64,000 nt of DNA, from contig NC_080541.1 in the NCBI RefSeq assembly GCF_028640845.1, positions 29,406,435 to 29,470,434 of the forward strand. The letters run 5' to 3'. The position numbers and the translations under genes were made by a program. This DNA is from Ahaetulla prasina. Lineage: Eukaryota > Chordata > Lepidosauria > Squamata > Colubridae. The first letter of the stretch is position 1; every line of letters begins with the position of its first letter. Shown one piece after another: positions 21,971 to 32,674 of the stretch. The notes below the pieces were generated by a model. That model had not been told where the DNA came from and did no database searches. It saw only the letters and a program-made list of their open reading frames with translations.

Positions 21971-24900
21971 TCCTATATTGCAAAAATGCAAATTGTCATA
22001 AACTCTCATGTAGCTTTTACCAAATTATTTTCTAACATGCTCTTTTCTGGAAGGCCACAGAATTTCAGGTCATGCTTTGGATTTCCAATGGAAACAAAAT
22101 ACTAGTTCAGAGAAATATAAATGTTTACATTTAAAAATGTAGTACCTGAGCCCAAAGCTAGAATTTTTAAATGAAATCTTCAGCATTTCGAAAGAAATTA
22201 ATCCCAAATATCAAAGGACACTGAAACATTGATTTTGCACATTTCAATTCATCATAAATAAATCTGTTCTACTAGAGACAAAATTTCCTGATCTTAATAG
22301 AATCTCCTACAATAATAATATAATTAACTCAAATATATACAGCATCTTATTTAGAAAAGAGGGGTTTTCCCCCTTTTCCAAAGATACTGTTTGTGTCAAA
22401 TTGGTAACAACATGAACATTTGGCTTCTCTGTTTCTATTCTTATTTAGTAGGAACATAATTTTAACAATAGGAAAAAAATTGCTTGTATGGTACAAATAC
22501 CAATAGTTTAAAATAAAGATGGAAAGAATCCAGGTTCTGTTGACATATTTTATGAACATGATGAGATGCCAGATTGTTGGTGTACATCTGTGTGGGTTGG
22601 CTACTCATTCCATTGCCTTCTGTGTGCTTAAATGAATTAGCTATTATAAAAAAAAAGTACATAAACAAGTTTTAATGTTCTACACTTCACTTTCCACTAT
22701 AGGAAAAATTGTCATGTTTACTAAAATCATAATGATGAACAAGAAAGATGCTTGATTTCTCTTTGTTATAAAAATAAAGCAGAATTTACCAGCTTAAATT
22801 TTCATGCATTTTGTATCTGTGTGTGTGAATAGCAGACTGCTTTTTTGGTATTCTCTGTAAAACATGGAAGTGTCGTCCCGTAATTAAAATAAGTGGATTT
22901 TTAAGACACAAGGTTATATAAGGTCATTTAGTTAAGTATTTTCCCAGTTTAGATTTCCCCCGTTGCTGTTAAAATCGTGACCATAAAAATTTCCTGTGTC
23001 ACCCAAATGTTTTCATATATGCAATAGTATCATTGTTTTATGTGCTGAAAGGTTCCATAATAAAATATCATACTACAAAGATGTAACACTGTAGCCTTCA
23101 TAGGAAGAAAAGGCATAAATTTATTCTCAATGCAGGAAAATATGTTTTCGTGGAAATGTATCATGTACTCTAAGCTAGCCACTATTGATTTCAGTTTAAT
23201 GAACAGAAGAGACTACGATAACAGTTGATCTAGTCTTGTTTATTTTTTTGGAAACATCATTATTAGAAAAATAGTATATTCTTGAAAGTTTCTAGAAAAT
23301 TCAAGTTCTAGGTCAAAGTAAGTTCCTCAGATCTTCAATTAATATTTTGAATAGTTAGACTTCCTCAATGAAAGCAAAACAAAACAAAAATCACCCCTAA
23401 ATGCAATGGAAATTCCTCGTTCATTTAATAATGATATATTTATGTAATACAGAATACCCTAAAACTGAGATTGTTAACACTCACTTAGACCATTCTGTTT
23501 TATTTTTAATGTGCAAATAAATAACAGGACTCAGCTTTAAGAAGTCAGGTTGAAGGAAATCATCCGTTGTAAGAAAAGATTTATCAGAACAGCCCATGGG
23601 ATTTGATATTTATTATTTTCCCCTTGGTTTAACAACAATAGAATAATTTAAACTTCATTTTCAACCTAACAGTTTGTGAGCTAATTTAGAATCTGAATTC
23701 CTTCCAAGCCTGATAGCCTGAATTTGCCCCAGATGGACCTGCAGTTCTGTTCACAGTGATCAACAGCTATTTGTAACTAAATCTGTAGCAATGGGCCAAT
23801 ATCACCATCCTAGCTGCATCCTCATATGTTCTCTTTCTCCCCCTCTCCCTCTCTTCCTTCCTTCCTTCCTTTCTTTCATTTTTTGGAGGTGGAGGCTGAA
23901 GAGGCGGCATCTATAAATCACTGTATATTTTTTTAGAAAGGCAGACACATCCCTTCCCAGCATCTTAGAGACTATTGTCCTGCAGATAAGTGTACAAATA
24001 AGTAGCAGGGCATCACTGAAGTTTGATATAAAAACATTCTCTTTTTTTAATTTTGGAAGGCAACCAAGGCAGCTTCACACTGTACTTTATTTCCCTCTAA
24101 TCTGACTGACTCACAGTCTTGCGATAGTGAGATAAGCTAGGTAGGCAAATTTTTACAGAGTTGCAATTACTGAAATTGTCATTACGCTGCTCCCTGTAAA
24201 ATAAATATAGATAGAAGTGAAATTATGCACAGGCTAGGAGTAGAAAGTGTTTTGCTTCTGTTTGCTAAATTAATCTCTTCCTAAATGGCTGCAGGCCAGG
24301 TAGGTTAGCATTTGTGGTTTCAAAGGTTTTCAGCGCTTCCAATGAGCCATGAAATTACTGCATGCGGCTGAAAATGGCAGCTGATGAAAGGAAAAGAGTG
24401 AATCCCAAAGGCAGAAAGACAGGAGGAAGCAAAATTACAGGCAAAAAGTCTGATTTTTGATGTTGCTCATTGTGAAATGTACACCCAAACTTTTAATAAA
24501 ACATAAAACATTAATAAACCGGTTAACAATTCCTTACAATTTCTTTTGAAGTCTTGGTATAATTTTCGGAATACTTATTAAAAACGGGCAGTGATTCAAG
24601 AGGAGCCGAGCGCTTTCCGACTGCTGCTGGTGGCATATTGGTGCACTCTGCTCGAGACTTTTGAAATTAGATTTTTATTGATGTTTTTTAATTGAATTAT
24701 AGCCCCGGATTGATGCTGCCAGTTAATCAACTGACCCTAAACTCTTGAATTGTTGCGCAACTTTAGTTAATTTTAATTTGGATAGCAAAGAGTAAAACAT
24801 ACCATGTAATCAAGCATCAGTTTCTCATTCCAGATTGACAAAGTTTGCTTGGATAAAAGCAAGTTGGCTTCAGATCAACATGATGCTAATAGCTATTTGG

Positions 24901-25068
24901 CAACGGTACATGTATATGCCACTGGTGTGCTGACATTTTTTCTAGACAGAGATGGAAGAAACAGTTTTTCAACCAAACAGGAGTCCAGTTAAAGTTGAAA
25001 GGTTCGGCTCCTAGGCCAGCAAGGATAACTTTTGTTTGATCTGACTTTTGAGAGGTTACTCAACAAAG

Positions 25069-25120
25069 ACCATGCCCTTAATCTGAGCCATGCCCTTAAT
25101 CTGAGCCATGCCCTTAATCT
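25069..25120. repeat. 18-bp tandem repeat, three copies
   Basis: CATGCCCTTAATCTGAGC occurs three times in a row with almost no variation, directly left of the fold-back element at 25121-25640. Confidence 0.9.
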
Positions 25121-25640
25121 GTAGAATAAAGCAAGCAGAGCTGGGGGAATGGCGGAGTAAAATACAGCATCACTTTAGAGCAGGGCTGTCAAGCTCCCGG
25201 CCCAAGGCTGGATGTATCACGTGCTGGCCACGTCCATGCCCAGTTTAGCGAAGTGGGAAAAAGTCCCGATATATATATGTTGCCTTGATGATGTGAGTTT
25301 GACACCCCTGCTTTAGAGTCCCTGTGTTGCCACAAAAGATCCAAGTCTAGCCACCCCTTAAATTCTGTTGATCCTTATCTAACACCAATTTAGTGCTGAT
25401 TGTTAGATGACCTGATTCTTGTGCATAGATTGCAATAAATTATTTTAGTTGCAATCTACACGAATGGTCCTGATTCTTTGCGCCTGACATCAACTCATGG
25501 TCAGCGCTAAATTGGCACTAGATCAGAGTTGATGGAATTCAAGGGAGGCTGGACTTAGATCTTTTGTGGCAATGCAAGGATTCTAAACTTATGATGCATT
25601 TTACTCTACCAGCACCCCCAGCTCTGCCTGCTTTCTACCA
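25121..25640. mobile_element. Large imperfect fold-back element
   Basis: With the MITE at 25181-25310 and one copy of its target duplication removed, the remaining 380 bp or so folds on itself. AAGCAAGCAGAGCTGGGGG (left end) pairs with CCCCCAGCTCTGCCTGCTT (right end). GAGTAAAATACAGCATCA pairs with TGATGCATTTTACTC, GCCACAAAAGATCCAAGTCTA with TTAGATCTTTTGTGGC, and GATTGCAA with TTGCAATC at the centre near 25440. The arms are about 190 bp and clearly diverged. I see no coding frame and no flanking duplication, and I cannot name the family. Confidence 0.7.
25181..25310. mobile_element. hAT-like MITE, 130 bp, exact 8-bp TSD
   Basis: It starts CAGGGCTGTCAAGCTC and ends GAGTTTGACACCCCTG, matching inverted termini. 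CTTTAGAG flanks it exactly at 25173-25180 and 25311-25318. It sits in the left arm of the fold-back element and is therefore younger than it. Confidence 0.9.
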
Positions 25641-25649
25641 CAACCACTA

Positions 25650-26065
25650 CCATCCCATCAACCTAAAAACCACTCCACTGATTTCAAAGAAATGTGTTAT
25701 AATAGAAAACCTTACAATTATTTCATTACTACAATCTTTTGTATGAAAAGGGGATCATATATAATGGTAGCATGGTGCCTAGAAAATATTTTGAGAGGTG
25801 GTGAGTGAGTAGAACAGGAGACTTTATCCATAAAAATAAGCAGTGTTTTAGGTTTCTTTGCTACATAACTGTTTAGGTGTAATTTTCATTATAATTTATA
25901 TTGACCAAGGCCGACAAGTCTCAAAGTACAAAATCTAGGACTTAGTGGTCCCATGAAATTGTTCACTGTCAAGAAGACCATAGAGTAAATTCATATTCAA
26001 TCAAATGCAGCATGAACCTCATGTCCCATTATTAGAAATAAATATGGTCATTTTTAAAATAGATA
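25650..26065. other. No gene or named repeat recognised
   Basis: AT-rich sequence between the fold-back element and a SINE. Nothing supported. Confidence 0.4.
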
Positions 26066-26413
26066 AAGGTAAAGGTTCCCCCGCACATGTGTGCTAGTCA
26101 TTTCTGGCTCTAGGGGGCGGTGCTCATCTCCGTTTCTAAGCCGAAGACCCAGCGCTGTCTGAAGACATCTCCATGGTCATGTGGTCAGCATGACTAAATA
26201 CCGAAGGTGCACAAAGCGCTGCTACCTTACCACTAAAGTGGTTCCTATTTTTCTACTTGCATTTTTTACATGCTTTCAAACTATTAGGTTGGCAGAAGCT
26301 GGGACAAGTAACGGGAGTTTACTCCATTACGTGGCGCTAGGGATTCGAACCGCTGAACTGCCAACCTTTCGATCGATGAGCTCAGCATCTTAGCCACTGA
26401 GCCACCGCGTCCC
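26066..26413 (-). mobile_element. Full-length Sauria-type SINE
   Basis: On the minus strand it runs from GGGACGCGGTGGCTCAGTGG (at 26413) through a B-box-like GGTTCGAATCC, AGCTTCTGCCAACCTAATAG and the core GACATCTTCAGACAGCGCTGG to the tail ACCTTTACCTTT (26066-26077). The flanks CATTTTTAAAATAGAT and CATTTTTAATAAATAT form a degenerate target duplication. It is the most complete copy in the window. Confidence 0.9.
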
Positions 26414-26689
26414 ACCATTTTTAATAAATATATCCAAAGCCTTACAAAAATAATTTCCTCAGAAATTAAATCACAGTTACCTGAAGCATGGAAATACTGA
26501 GTGTAAGAGAAAGTGAATCTGATCAGTTCATTTACCAGAGAAAATACTTGAGTGCTTAGTTCTTAAAAAATTGCTAATTGTCACCCATTTCTTTCCTGAA
26601 AGCTTGTGTATCAGCCACATGGAAGAGAAGTATGTAGTTCTCAGAGTGGTAAGAAGAACTGGATATTGAATTGTGAAATAGGCATCTCT

Positions 26690-26860
26690 ATCTAGCTATC
26701 AAGCGATCTAAGTATTTAGCTATCTATCTAGCTATTAGTTATTTTTTTTAAAAAATTGAATTTATATCCCACCCTTCTCCGAAGACTCAGGGCGGCTTAC
26801 ATTGTGTTAAGCAATAGCTAATTTAGCTATTTAGCTATCTAGAGATAGCTATTTCTCTCT
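26690..26860. repeat. Degenerate TAGCTATC microsatellite holding a SINE tail
   Basis: Loose repeats of TAGCTATCTA lie at 26690-26740 and again at 26815-26850. Between them, at about 26745-26815, is the 3' terminus of an L2-tailed SINE in minus orientation (ATATCCCACCCTTCTCCGAA, then GGGCGGCTTAC). The SINE fragment evidently landed in the microsatellite. Confidence 0.7.
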
Positions 26861-27848
26861 ATATACTATCAACCATACACCTGTCTTTCTAAACTGTGTT
26901 ATTCCCAATAGAATCTTTTTTTAAAAATTGCAAATTTCTTGATAAAATGGACAAGAGCACTTGAGACTTTTTTTAAAAAAAAAAAAATATTGGCTGCTGG
27001 AGACAGCAAAACTGACAAAACTGTCCATTCCTTCAGAAAATAGCTTCTATTTATCCATTATGCAGTGCTTCAAAAACTTAGTGGTAAGGCGGTTCCTCTC
27101 TACAGCATTCACTGAACATGGAAAAAAAGGCAGAAGCAGAGAAAACTGCTTTTCTCATATGCTCTGCACGTGCATATATAATAATGAATGGTTGCTACAG
27201 TGGCATCTGTTTGAAAAAAAGAGCAGACAACTTTGCATTACAAGAATAAAACCCCTTGTACATTGCACTGTGGCCAATACAATTAACCCTCTGACCTTAT
27301 GGATAACTACTTTGCACAGGACTGAACTGTTGCTCAAATGTAAATGTTTGAGATTTAACAAGAACCTTGGAAGTTACTTTGTTCAGAGTGAGACCACTGG
27401 TTCATCCAGCTTAGCACTGGCCAGCACCCATTCTTCATTATTTGCATATAAAAAGCTGTACTACCACACCAAACTGCATGACTTCCTACCCTGTTCTTTT
27501 AATATCCTATGCCTTTCAAAATTTTAAAAGTACTACATCTATCCCTTTGTAAGTTCAAGGTTCGTATATTATGATGCTCCGTTTCCCCATCCTTCAAAAG
27601 CAAAGCAAGAACAAAAGCTCTCTGGCTTAAAGTCACTGATTTCAGTGGACTTAGATTCACACATTTGTGTATAACATTTGAGTACCAAACACGAACAACT
27701 AGTATTTAGGTAAATTATTGTCCAAACCGGCCACACTTGAAGAAAATTCTGCACGTCTATAGTTTAATAATAATTTTCAATAAATTTTAAAAAGATAAAA
27801 GATAAAAAACTAATACAAATTATTAGTCATTTGGTCTTAATCACCAAA
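26860..27848. other. No gene or named repeat recognised
   Basis: An open frame of 188 codons at 26961-27527 starts in an A-rich/T-rich run and shows no domain. The sequence around it lacks coding bias. I treat it as non-coding. Confidence 0.35.
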
Positions 27849-27849
27849 A

Positions 27850-27850
<1 letters not shown>

Positions 27851-27897
<47 letters not shown>
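27851..27897. repeat. (CT)n microsatellite
   Basis: About 23 uninterrupted CT units followed by a GTGT-rich stretch. Confidence 0.95.
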
Positions 27898-27901
<4 letters not shown>

Positions 27902-27923
27902 GTGTGTGTGAATGTGTGTGTGT

Positions 27924-28355
27924 ACGTCTTATACTCAAAAAAGTACAGTGCGTATGTATGTGTGTACATATGTATATATACACATACATACACACTGTAC
28001 TTTTTTGAATATAAGACGCACTTCCCCCCCTAAAAGTGGGTGGAAATGTCTGTGTATCTTATCCACCGAATGTTGCCGAAGCCCCACCCACCCGCCGGCC
28101 CACTCTTCAGCCATTTTCGGCCCCTGTGTGTCACATTTTTGGCCTCTGCATGCCTCATTTTAGACCCATTGCAGGCTGCGGGGATCACCTCCGCACATCA
28201 GTGCCAATTGCCACCTCCGCACATTGCATTTTTGGCCTCCACGCCTCAAGTTTTTGGCCTCTGCATGCCCCATTTTTTGCCTTTATGCGTCACATTTTTT
28301 GCTGGTTTCAGGCAACAGAGATCAGCGGCAGTGGCAGGGAACCAGCCAAAAATTT
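27924..28355. mobile_element. DNA-transposon-like repeat with paired termini
   Basis: ATAAGACGCACTT after GTACTTTTTTGAAT (27998-28022) is the terminus of a vertebrate non-autonomous DNA transposon with 'TATAAGACGCAC' ends. Immediately to the left is its inverse (ACGTCTTATACTCAAAAAAGTAC at 27924-27946), so 27924-28020 folds into a hairpin with ATGT-rich loop sequence. To the right lies a GC-richer body with repeated TTTTTGGCCTC(T/C)GCATGCC wording to about 28310. Superfamily not assigned. Confidence 0.55.
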
Positions 28356-28390
28356 AATACATACATACATACATAAATACATACATACAT

Positions 28391-29125
28391 ATATATGTAG
28401 GTCTTGGCATATTCGGATCTTTTCTCATGTAAGGTTGAGAGTATCTTGGCGACGTTTCAACGAGGTCTCACTCATCATCTTCAGGCTGATGTTTTCAGCT
28501 TTGTGCTTCTGTGAGCAAAGCGTGGTCACAGCTGCTGTCTCTCTATAAATGCTGGTGGGGAGGTGGGGAGTGTTGCTGGGAGCGGGTTGATTGGCTGTGT
28601 GGTTGCATCTTGATTGGTAGATGGAGTGGGTGTTTGCAGATTGGTCGGCTGCCTCACAGCATCCTGTGTGGGTGTGGTCCTAGTCTTTTGTTCCTGAGCT
28701 TTGGTGTTGTGGCCTCTGGAGTTCTGTGATGTGATGTTTTGAGCAGATGGCTGTGATGCAGCATCTCGGGCCCTGGCCTGGCTCTGGGTCCAAGGTCCTG
28801 TCATGTGTTCCTGGCGTGTGTCAGCTTGCTTTGCATAGGAATCGGAGGGACACGTAGCAGCTAGTGGTGCCAGCATAGTCTGGCTTCTGGATGGTGGTTG
28901 TGTTTCATCTGTGGGATGGGTTTGGGTTTGAATCTGGTGAGGATGATCGGTGGTGGCGTATACCCAGGATAACACACAATGCCACCACCGATCATCCTCA
29001 CCATCCTCCTAGAAGCACGAAGCTGAAAACACCAGCCTGAAGATGACAAATGAGACTTCGTTGAAACGTCGCCAAGACACTTCCAATTTTATGCGGAAAA
29101 AAACCCAAATAACCAGACCTACATA
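28391..29125. mobile_element. Inverted duplication of a retroelement-like sequence
   Basis: The left arm (about 28400-28516, with CTTGGCGACGTTTCAACGAG and CATCTTCAGGCTGATG) recurs inverted as the right arm (about 29010-29125, with CAGCCTGAAGATGA and CGTTGAAACGTCGCCAAGA). Between them a minus-strand frame (28975-28526) is Pro/Thr/Gln-rich. The centre is a perfect hairpin (28936-29002). The layout and wording recall Penelope-like elements, which often sit as inverted partial copies. That family call is tentative. Confidence 0.5.
28936..29002. repeat. Perfect 22-bp stem hairpin
   Basis: 28936-28957 (starting GGTGAGGATGATCGG) is the exact reverse complement of 28981-29002, around a 23-base loop. 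It lies between the arms of the larger inverted duplication and marks where the two opposed copies join. Confidence 0.9.
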
Positions 29126-29129
29126 CAAA

Positions 29130-30160
29130 AATACATACAAAAATCAATTCTTTCCATAACATATCTTTTATCTGTAAACAAATCTTTAAAATCTTATCAT
29201 TCAAATCTAGTCAAGAAAAATCCATTAAAAACTACCAGAAACAACAAATTAAAAATCTTGAGGGATTTAATTCCCTCAAATAATGTCCCACAAGTTAATC
29301 TATTATCATTTCTGTTTGTCTCCTCTCATGAAACTCTTTCCCAAGTTTAGCATATACATAAAGTAAACAAGTATATTTTATCATTACCAATAAGCCAACT
29401 TAGTAATGCTTTCCTTTCCTTTTAGCACTATAGTGTATCACTTTGTCTTAAAATATGAAAAAAGAACCCACTAAATCTTTGTCCCATACCTTATCTATAA
29501 ATAAATATTTAAAGTCTTGTCCTTAAGTCGTGGTTGAGGAAAAACTGATTAAAAGTTAATAGAAAAAGCATCATATATATTTTAACCTTGATCAAATAAG
29601 CCAACTTTATATTTTTATTTTTTATTTTAAAGATTTTTTAGATTTATTTCCTTCAAGTATCCCCAAAACTGATTTTGTTGTTGTTGTTGTTGTTTCTTTA
29701 TCTTTCTCAGAAACGCCTTTAAGAGTATAACACACTTATTTTTTAAGTGTGGAAGATTGGAAAACGATCTAAGGCATTCTTCTGGTATACTATTTATTTG
29801 TTCCATTTATTATTGAGACATCAGCCAATTTCACTGGTAAATCACATGTCCATATGCATATCATGCTTGTATCTTGTCTCCTTAAAATCCATATTAAAAT
29901 AGCCTGATTTTTAATTGTATCTTCTTTTCTCTTCTTTTAAATCCTTTTTATGGTAGTAGACAACACCCAGACAAGTTTCTAGGTGCATTATTTTCAAACA
30001 TCACTGAATTCTTCCAAAGTTAAATATTTTTCTCTATTCTGTATTAGTGGGTCTGTTTTCCTTTAATTATGATATTTAATTCTTTCTAGTTGTCTCTAGT
30101 GGCCAGCCTTCCAAGTCTCCTTTATCCTGAATGTGAAATAACATCATAACTACGTAGTAC
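29130..30160. other. No gene or named repeat recognised
   Basis: AT-rich DNA with a short (TTG)6 run at 29678-29695. No coding signal. Confidence 0.4.
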
Positions 30161-30169
30161 AATGGACTT

Positions 30170-30352
30170 GCAGGGCTGGCGCAACGTGTAACATGTTCAT
30201 TCTGGTGCAATAACACTGGGTTTGTTTATATGATTCATTGGGATTTTCTGTCTTCACTGTGAGTTGTATTGTGTTGGGGGGGTGCACTGAGGGAGCTCCA
30301 CCAATCTCATTGTACATATGTTATGCAGTGACAATAAAAGTTGTTGTTGTTG

Positions 30353-30386
<34 letters not shown>
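30170..30386 (+). repeat. LINE-like 3' end followed by TTG/TCA microsatellite
   Basis: CTCCACCAATCTCATTGTACATATGTTATGCAGTGACAATAAAAG resembles the 3' UTR end of a vertebrate LINE. It runs straight into (TTG)4 and about eleven TCA units (30341-30386), again a retroelement end beside a microsatellite. The family is not identified. Confidence 0.45.
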
Positions 30387-30389
30387 GCT

Positions 30390-31332
30390 TTCATCTAATC
30401 CAGAGAAAAATTTCAAACCCTACTAGTAGGATTCTTATAAATAATTTCAAAAATCGTATCTACAATCCATCTGCCCCTTAGTCCATTTATAACTTTCCAA
30501 AATCAACGTTCTAGTTACCATTTTGCTATTTATTTCAGAATATTTTTTCCCAAGTTCTTAAACCTACATGAAACTCCTTTTGCTAAGGACCTGTTGTGAT
30601 GAAACTTGCCATTCTGCCATTCTGGATATCTAAAAAGCCGTTAACATTGCAACAAGCAATTTCCAGAAAGGAAGTGGACAAACCCAGCTGTCTGTTTGAA
30701 GCTTGGGCAAAACTGACTTCAGTTGATTTCCAGAGTTCTAAAACCCACTATTTTATAGTCTCCTTGTGAGGAGTCACTGTATGGAACACGTGTAGATGAT
30801 ATCAGATCCTCCCCTTTATCTGGAGAGGAATTTTGAGGTGCCAATCTGTTTGTCTCATTATGCCTCAGTCTGGAATGAGCTATTTTTAGTCTTCCATTGC
30901 TTCTACAGAAGTCCAAAATTTCTTCAGTTCTGAAGGTATTTCAACACCAGTCTGAATTCGATTTATATATAGTCTGAATTAAAAATAGTTTGGCTGCTTT
31001 TGGTTTAAATATTTTTTAATAAGTTATAAATTTTAAATATTATTTTCTAATGTTTGAAAAAAAATTGTAAAGTGACATGAGTTGAGATCACATTAGAACA
31101 GTACTACATTATTAAAAGCACCTAGATTAATCCTGGGCACATCCATCCTTTATATACCCATCTATGAATGCCACCCAAAAATAACTAAGGTTCTACTAAT
31201 CTTCTCAATATTAGCAATTGATGAGACTGGTTGTTTTTCTGGAAGGAGCTGATTCCACTGGACAGGATCTCCAGCAGAAAATCAGGATGTTTTTATCATG
31301 CACATTTTGACCATTACAACACAATTTTTCTG
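30390..31332. other. No gene or named repeat recognised
   Basis: AT-rich sequence. Nothing supported. Confidence 0.4.
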
Positions 31333-32674
31333 GAATAGAATAGAATAGAATAGAATAGAATAGAATAGAATAGAATAGAATAGAATAGAATAGAACAGAA
31401 CAGAATTTTTTATTGGCCAAGTATGATTGGACACACAAGCATACGCTCTCAGTATACATAAAAGAAAGGATATTTATTTATTTGTTTGTTTGTTTCAATT
31501 TCTATACCGCCCTTCTCCCAAAGGACTCAGGGCGGTTTACAGCCAATTTAAAACAACATGAATATACACAAAGAATAAAACATAATTAAAAAAACTAATT
31601 TTAAAATTTGGCCCAACAAATTAAAACAATCCTAAAAAACTTCATAAAACCTCCACTAAAATTTCATTAGGCTAGCCCCGCATGATGGAATAAAAAAGTC
31701 TTAAGCTTGTGTTTAAAGGTCCGGAGGTCGGGGAGTTGATGCAATCCCGGAGGCAGCTCATTCCAAAGGGCAGGAGCCCCTACAGAGAAGGACCTCCCCC
31801 TGGGGGCCGCCAGTCGACATTGTTTGACTGACGGCACCCTGAGGAGGCCCTCCCTGTGGAGCGCATAGGTCGATGGGAGGCAATTGGTGGCAGTAGGTGG
31901 TCCCGTAAATAACCCGGTCCTATGCCATGGAGCGCTTTAAAGGTGATGACGAACACCTTGAATTGCCCCCAGAAGATCACCAGCAGCCAGTGCAGCCTGC
32001 GCAGGAGAGGTGTTACATGGGAGCATCGTGGTGCTCCCTCTATCACCCGCGCAGCCGCATTCTGGACCAGCTGGAGTCTCCTGGTGCTCTTCAAGGGGAG
32101 CCCCATGTAGAGAGCATTGCAGTAGTCCAGGCGGGAGATGACAAGGGCATGAGTGACTGTGCATAGGGAATCCCGGTCCAGGAAGCAACAGGTGGGGTCA
32201 CTGGCGAATCAGGCGCACCTGATAAAAAGCTCCCCTGGTGACGGCCATCATATGATCTTCTAAAGACAGCCGATCATCCAGGAGAATGCCTAAGTTGCAA
32301 ACCCTCTCCCTGGGGGCCAATGATTCACCCCCAACAGCCAAGATGGAATCAGCTGGCTGTACCGGGATGCCGGCATCCATAGCCACTCCGTCTTGGAGGG
32401 GTTGAGCTGAAGCCTGTTCTTCCCCATCCTGATATGTTCATCAAGGTACAACACTTACAACACTTGATAGTCATAGGGTACAAATTTAACACTTAATGAT
32501 ACAACACTTAATGATAGTCATAGGGTTCAAATTTAACACTTAATGGTAGTCATAGGCTACAAATAAGCAATCAAGAAACAATGAATATCAATATAAATTG
32601 TAAGGATACAACCAACAAAGTTACAGTCATACAGTCATAAGTGGAAGGAGATGGATGGTGGGAACGATGAGAAG
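31333..32674 (-). mobile_element. CR1-L3 LINE 3' end with AATAG array, split by L2
   Basis: The 3' tail is a GAATA array (31333-31392) ending in two GAACA variants, then the standard 3' UTR (TTGGCCAAGTATGATTGGAC). At about 31472 an L2 interrupts it, and the 3' UTR resumes at 32431 (ATATGTTCATCAAGGTACAA) to about 32674. In the resumed part, GTCATAGGGT(A/T)CAAATTTAACACTTAATG is repeated about three times (32470-32560), a local expansion absent from the other copies. Confidence 0.8.
31473..32430 (-). mobile_element. L2 LINE 3' fragment inside CR1-L3
   Basis: A TTTATTTATTTG-type tail at 31473 and the L2 terminus (CCGCCCTTCTCC...GGGCGGTTTAC) start the fragment. Its ORF2 C-terminus is readable on the minus strand: LPLKSTRRLQLVQNAAARVIEGAP, TPLLRRLHWL, ALHGIGPGYLRD. 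Stops and a frame change near 32190 break it. GATA at 31469-31472 and 32431-32434 may be a short target duplication. It is younger than the CR1-L3. Confidence 0.85.

Larger units (their letters stand above)
19745..25065. other. Longest repeat-poor stretch of the window
   Basis: About 5.3 kb with only simple repeats ((CA)n at 20847-20870, a minisatellite at 21853-21970, a CCTT-rich tract near 23840-23875). An open frame at 21366-21794 (142 codons, Leu/Asn/Lys-rich) has no recognisable domain and AT-driven composition, so I do not call it a gene. Conserved non-coding function is possible but unproven. Confidence 0.4.

Noticed and set aside
26961..27527. 188-codon open frame
   Set aside because: It begins in A/T homopolymers, its amino-acid pattern shows no fold or domain, and it overlaps frames on the other strand.
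28036..28548. 170-codon plus-strand frame with repeated HIFGLCMPHF-like wording
   Set aside because: The repeats come from reiterated non-coding wording inside a DNA-transposon-like repeat. Frame and sequence do not fit a protein family.
28526..28975. Pro/Thr/Gln-rich 149-codon minus-strand frame as a host mucin-like gene
   Set aside because: It lies within an inverted duplicated repeat, ends in repeat sequence and has no signal peptide or exon structure.
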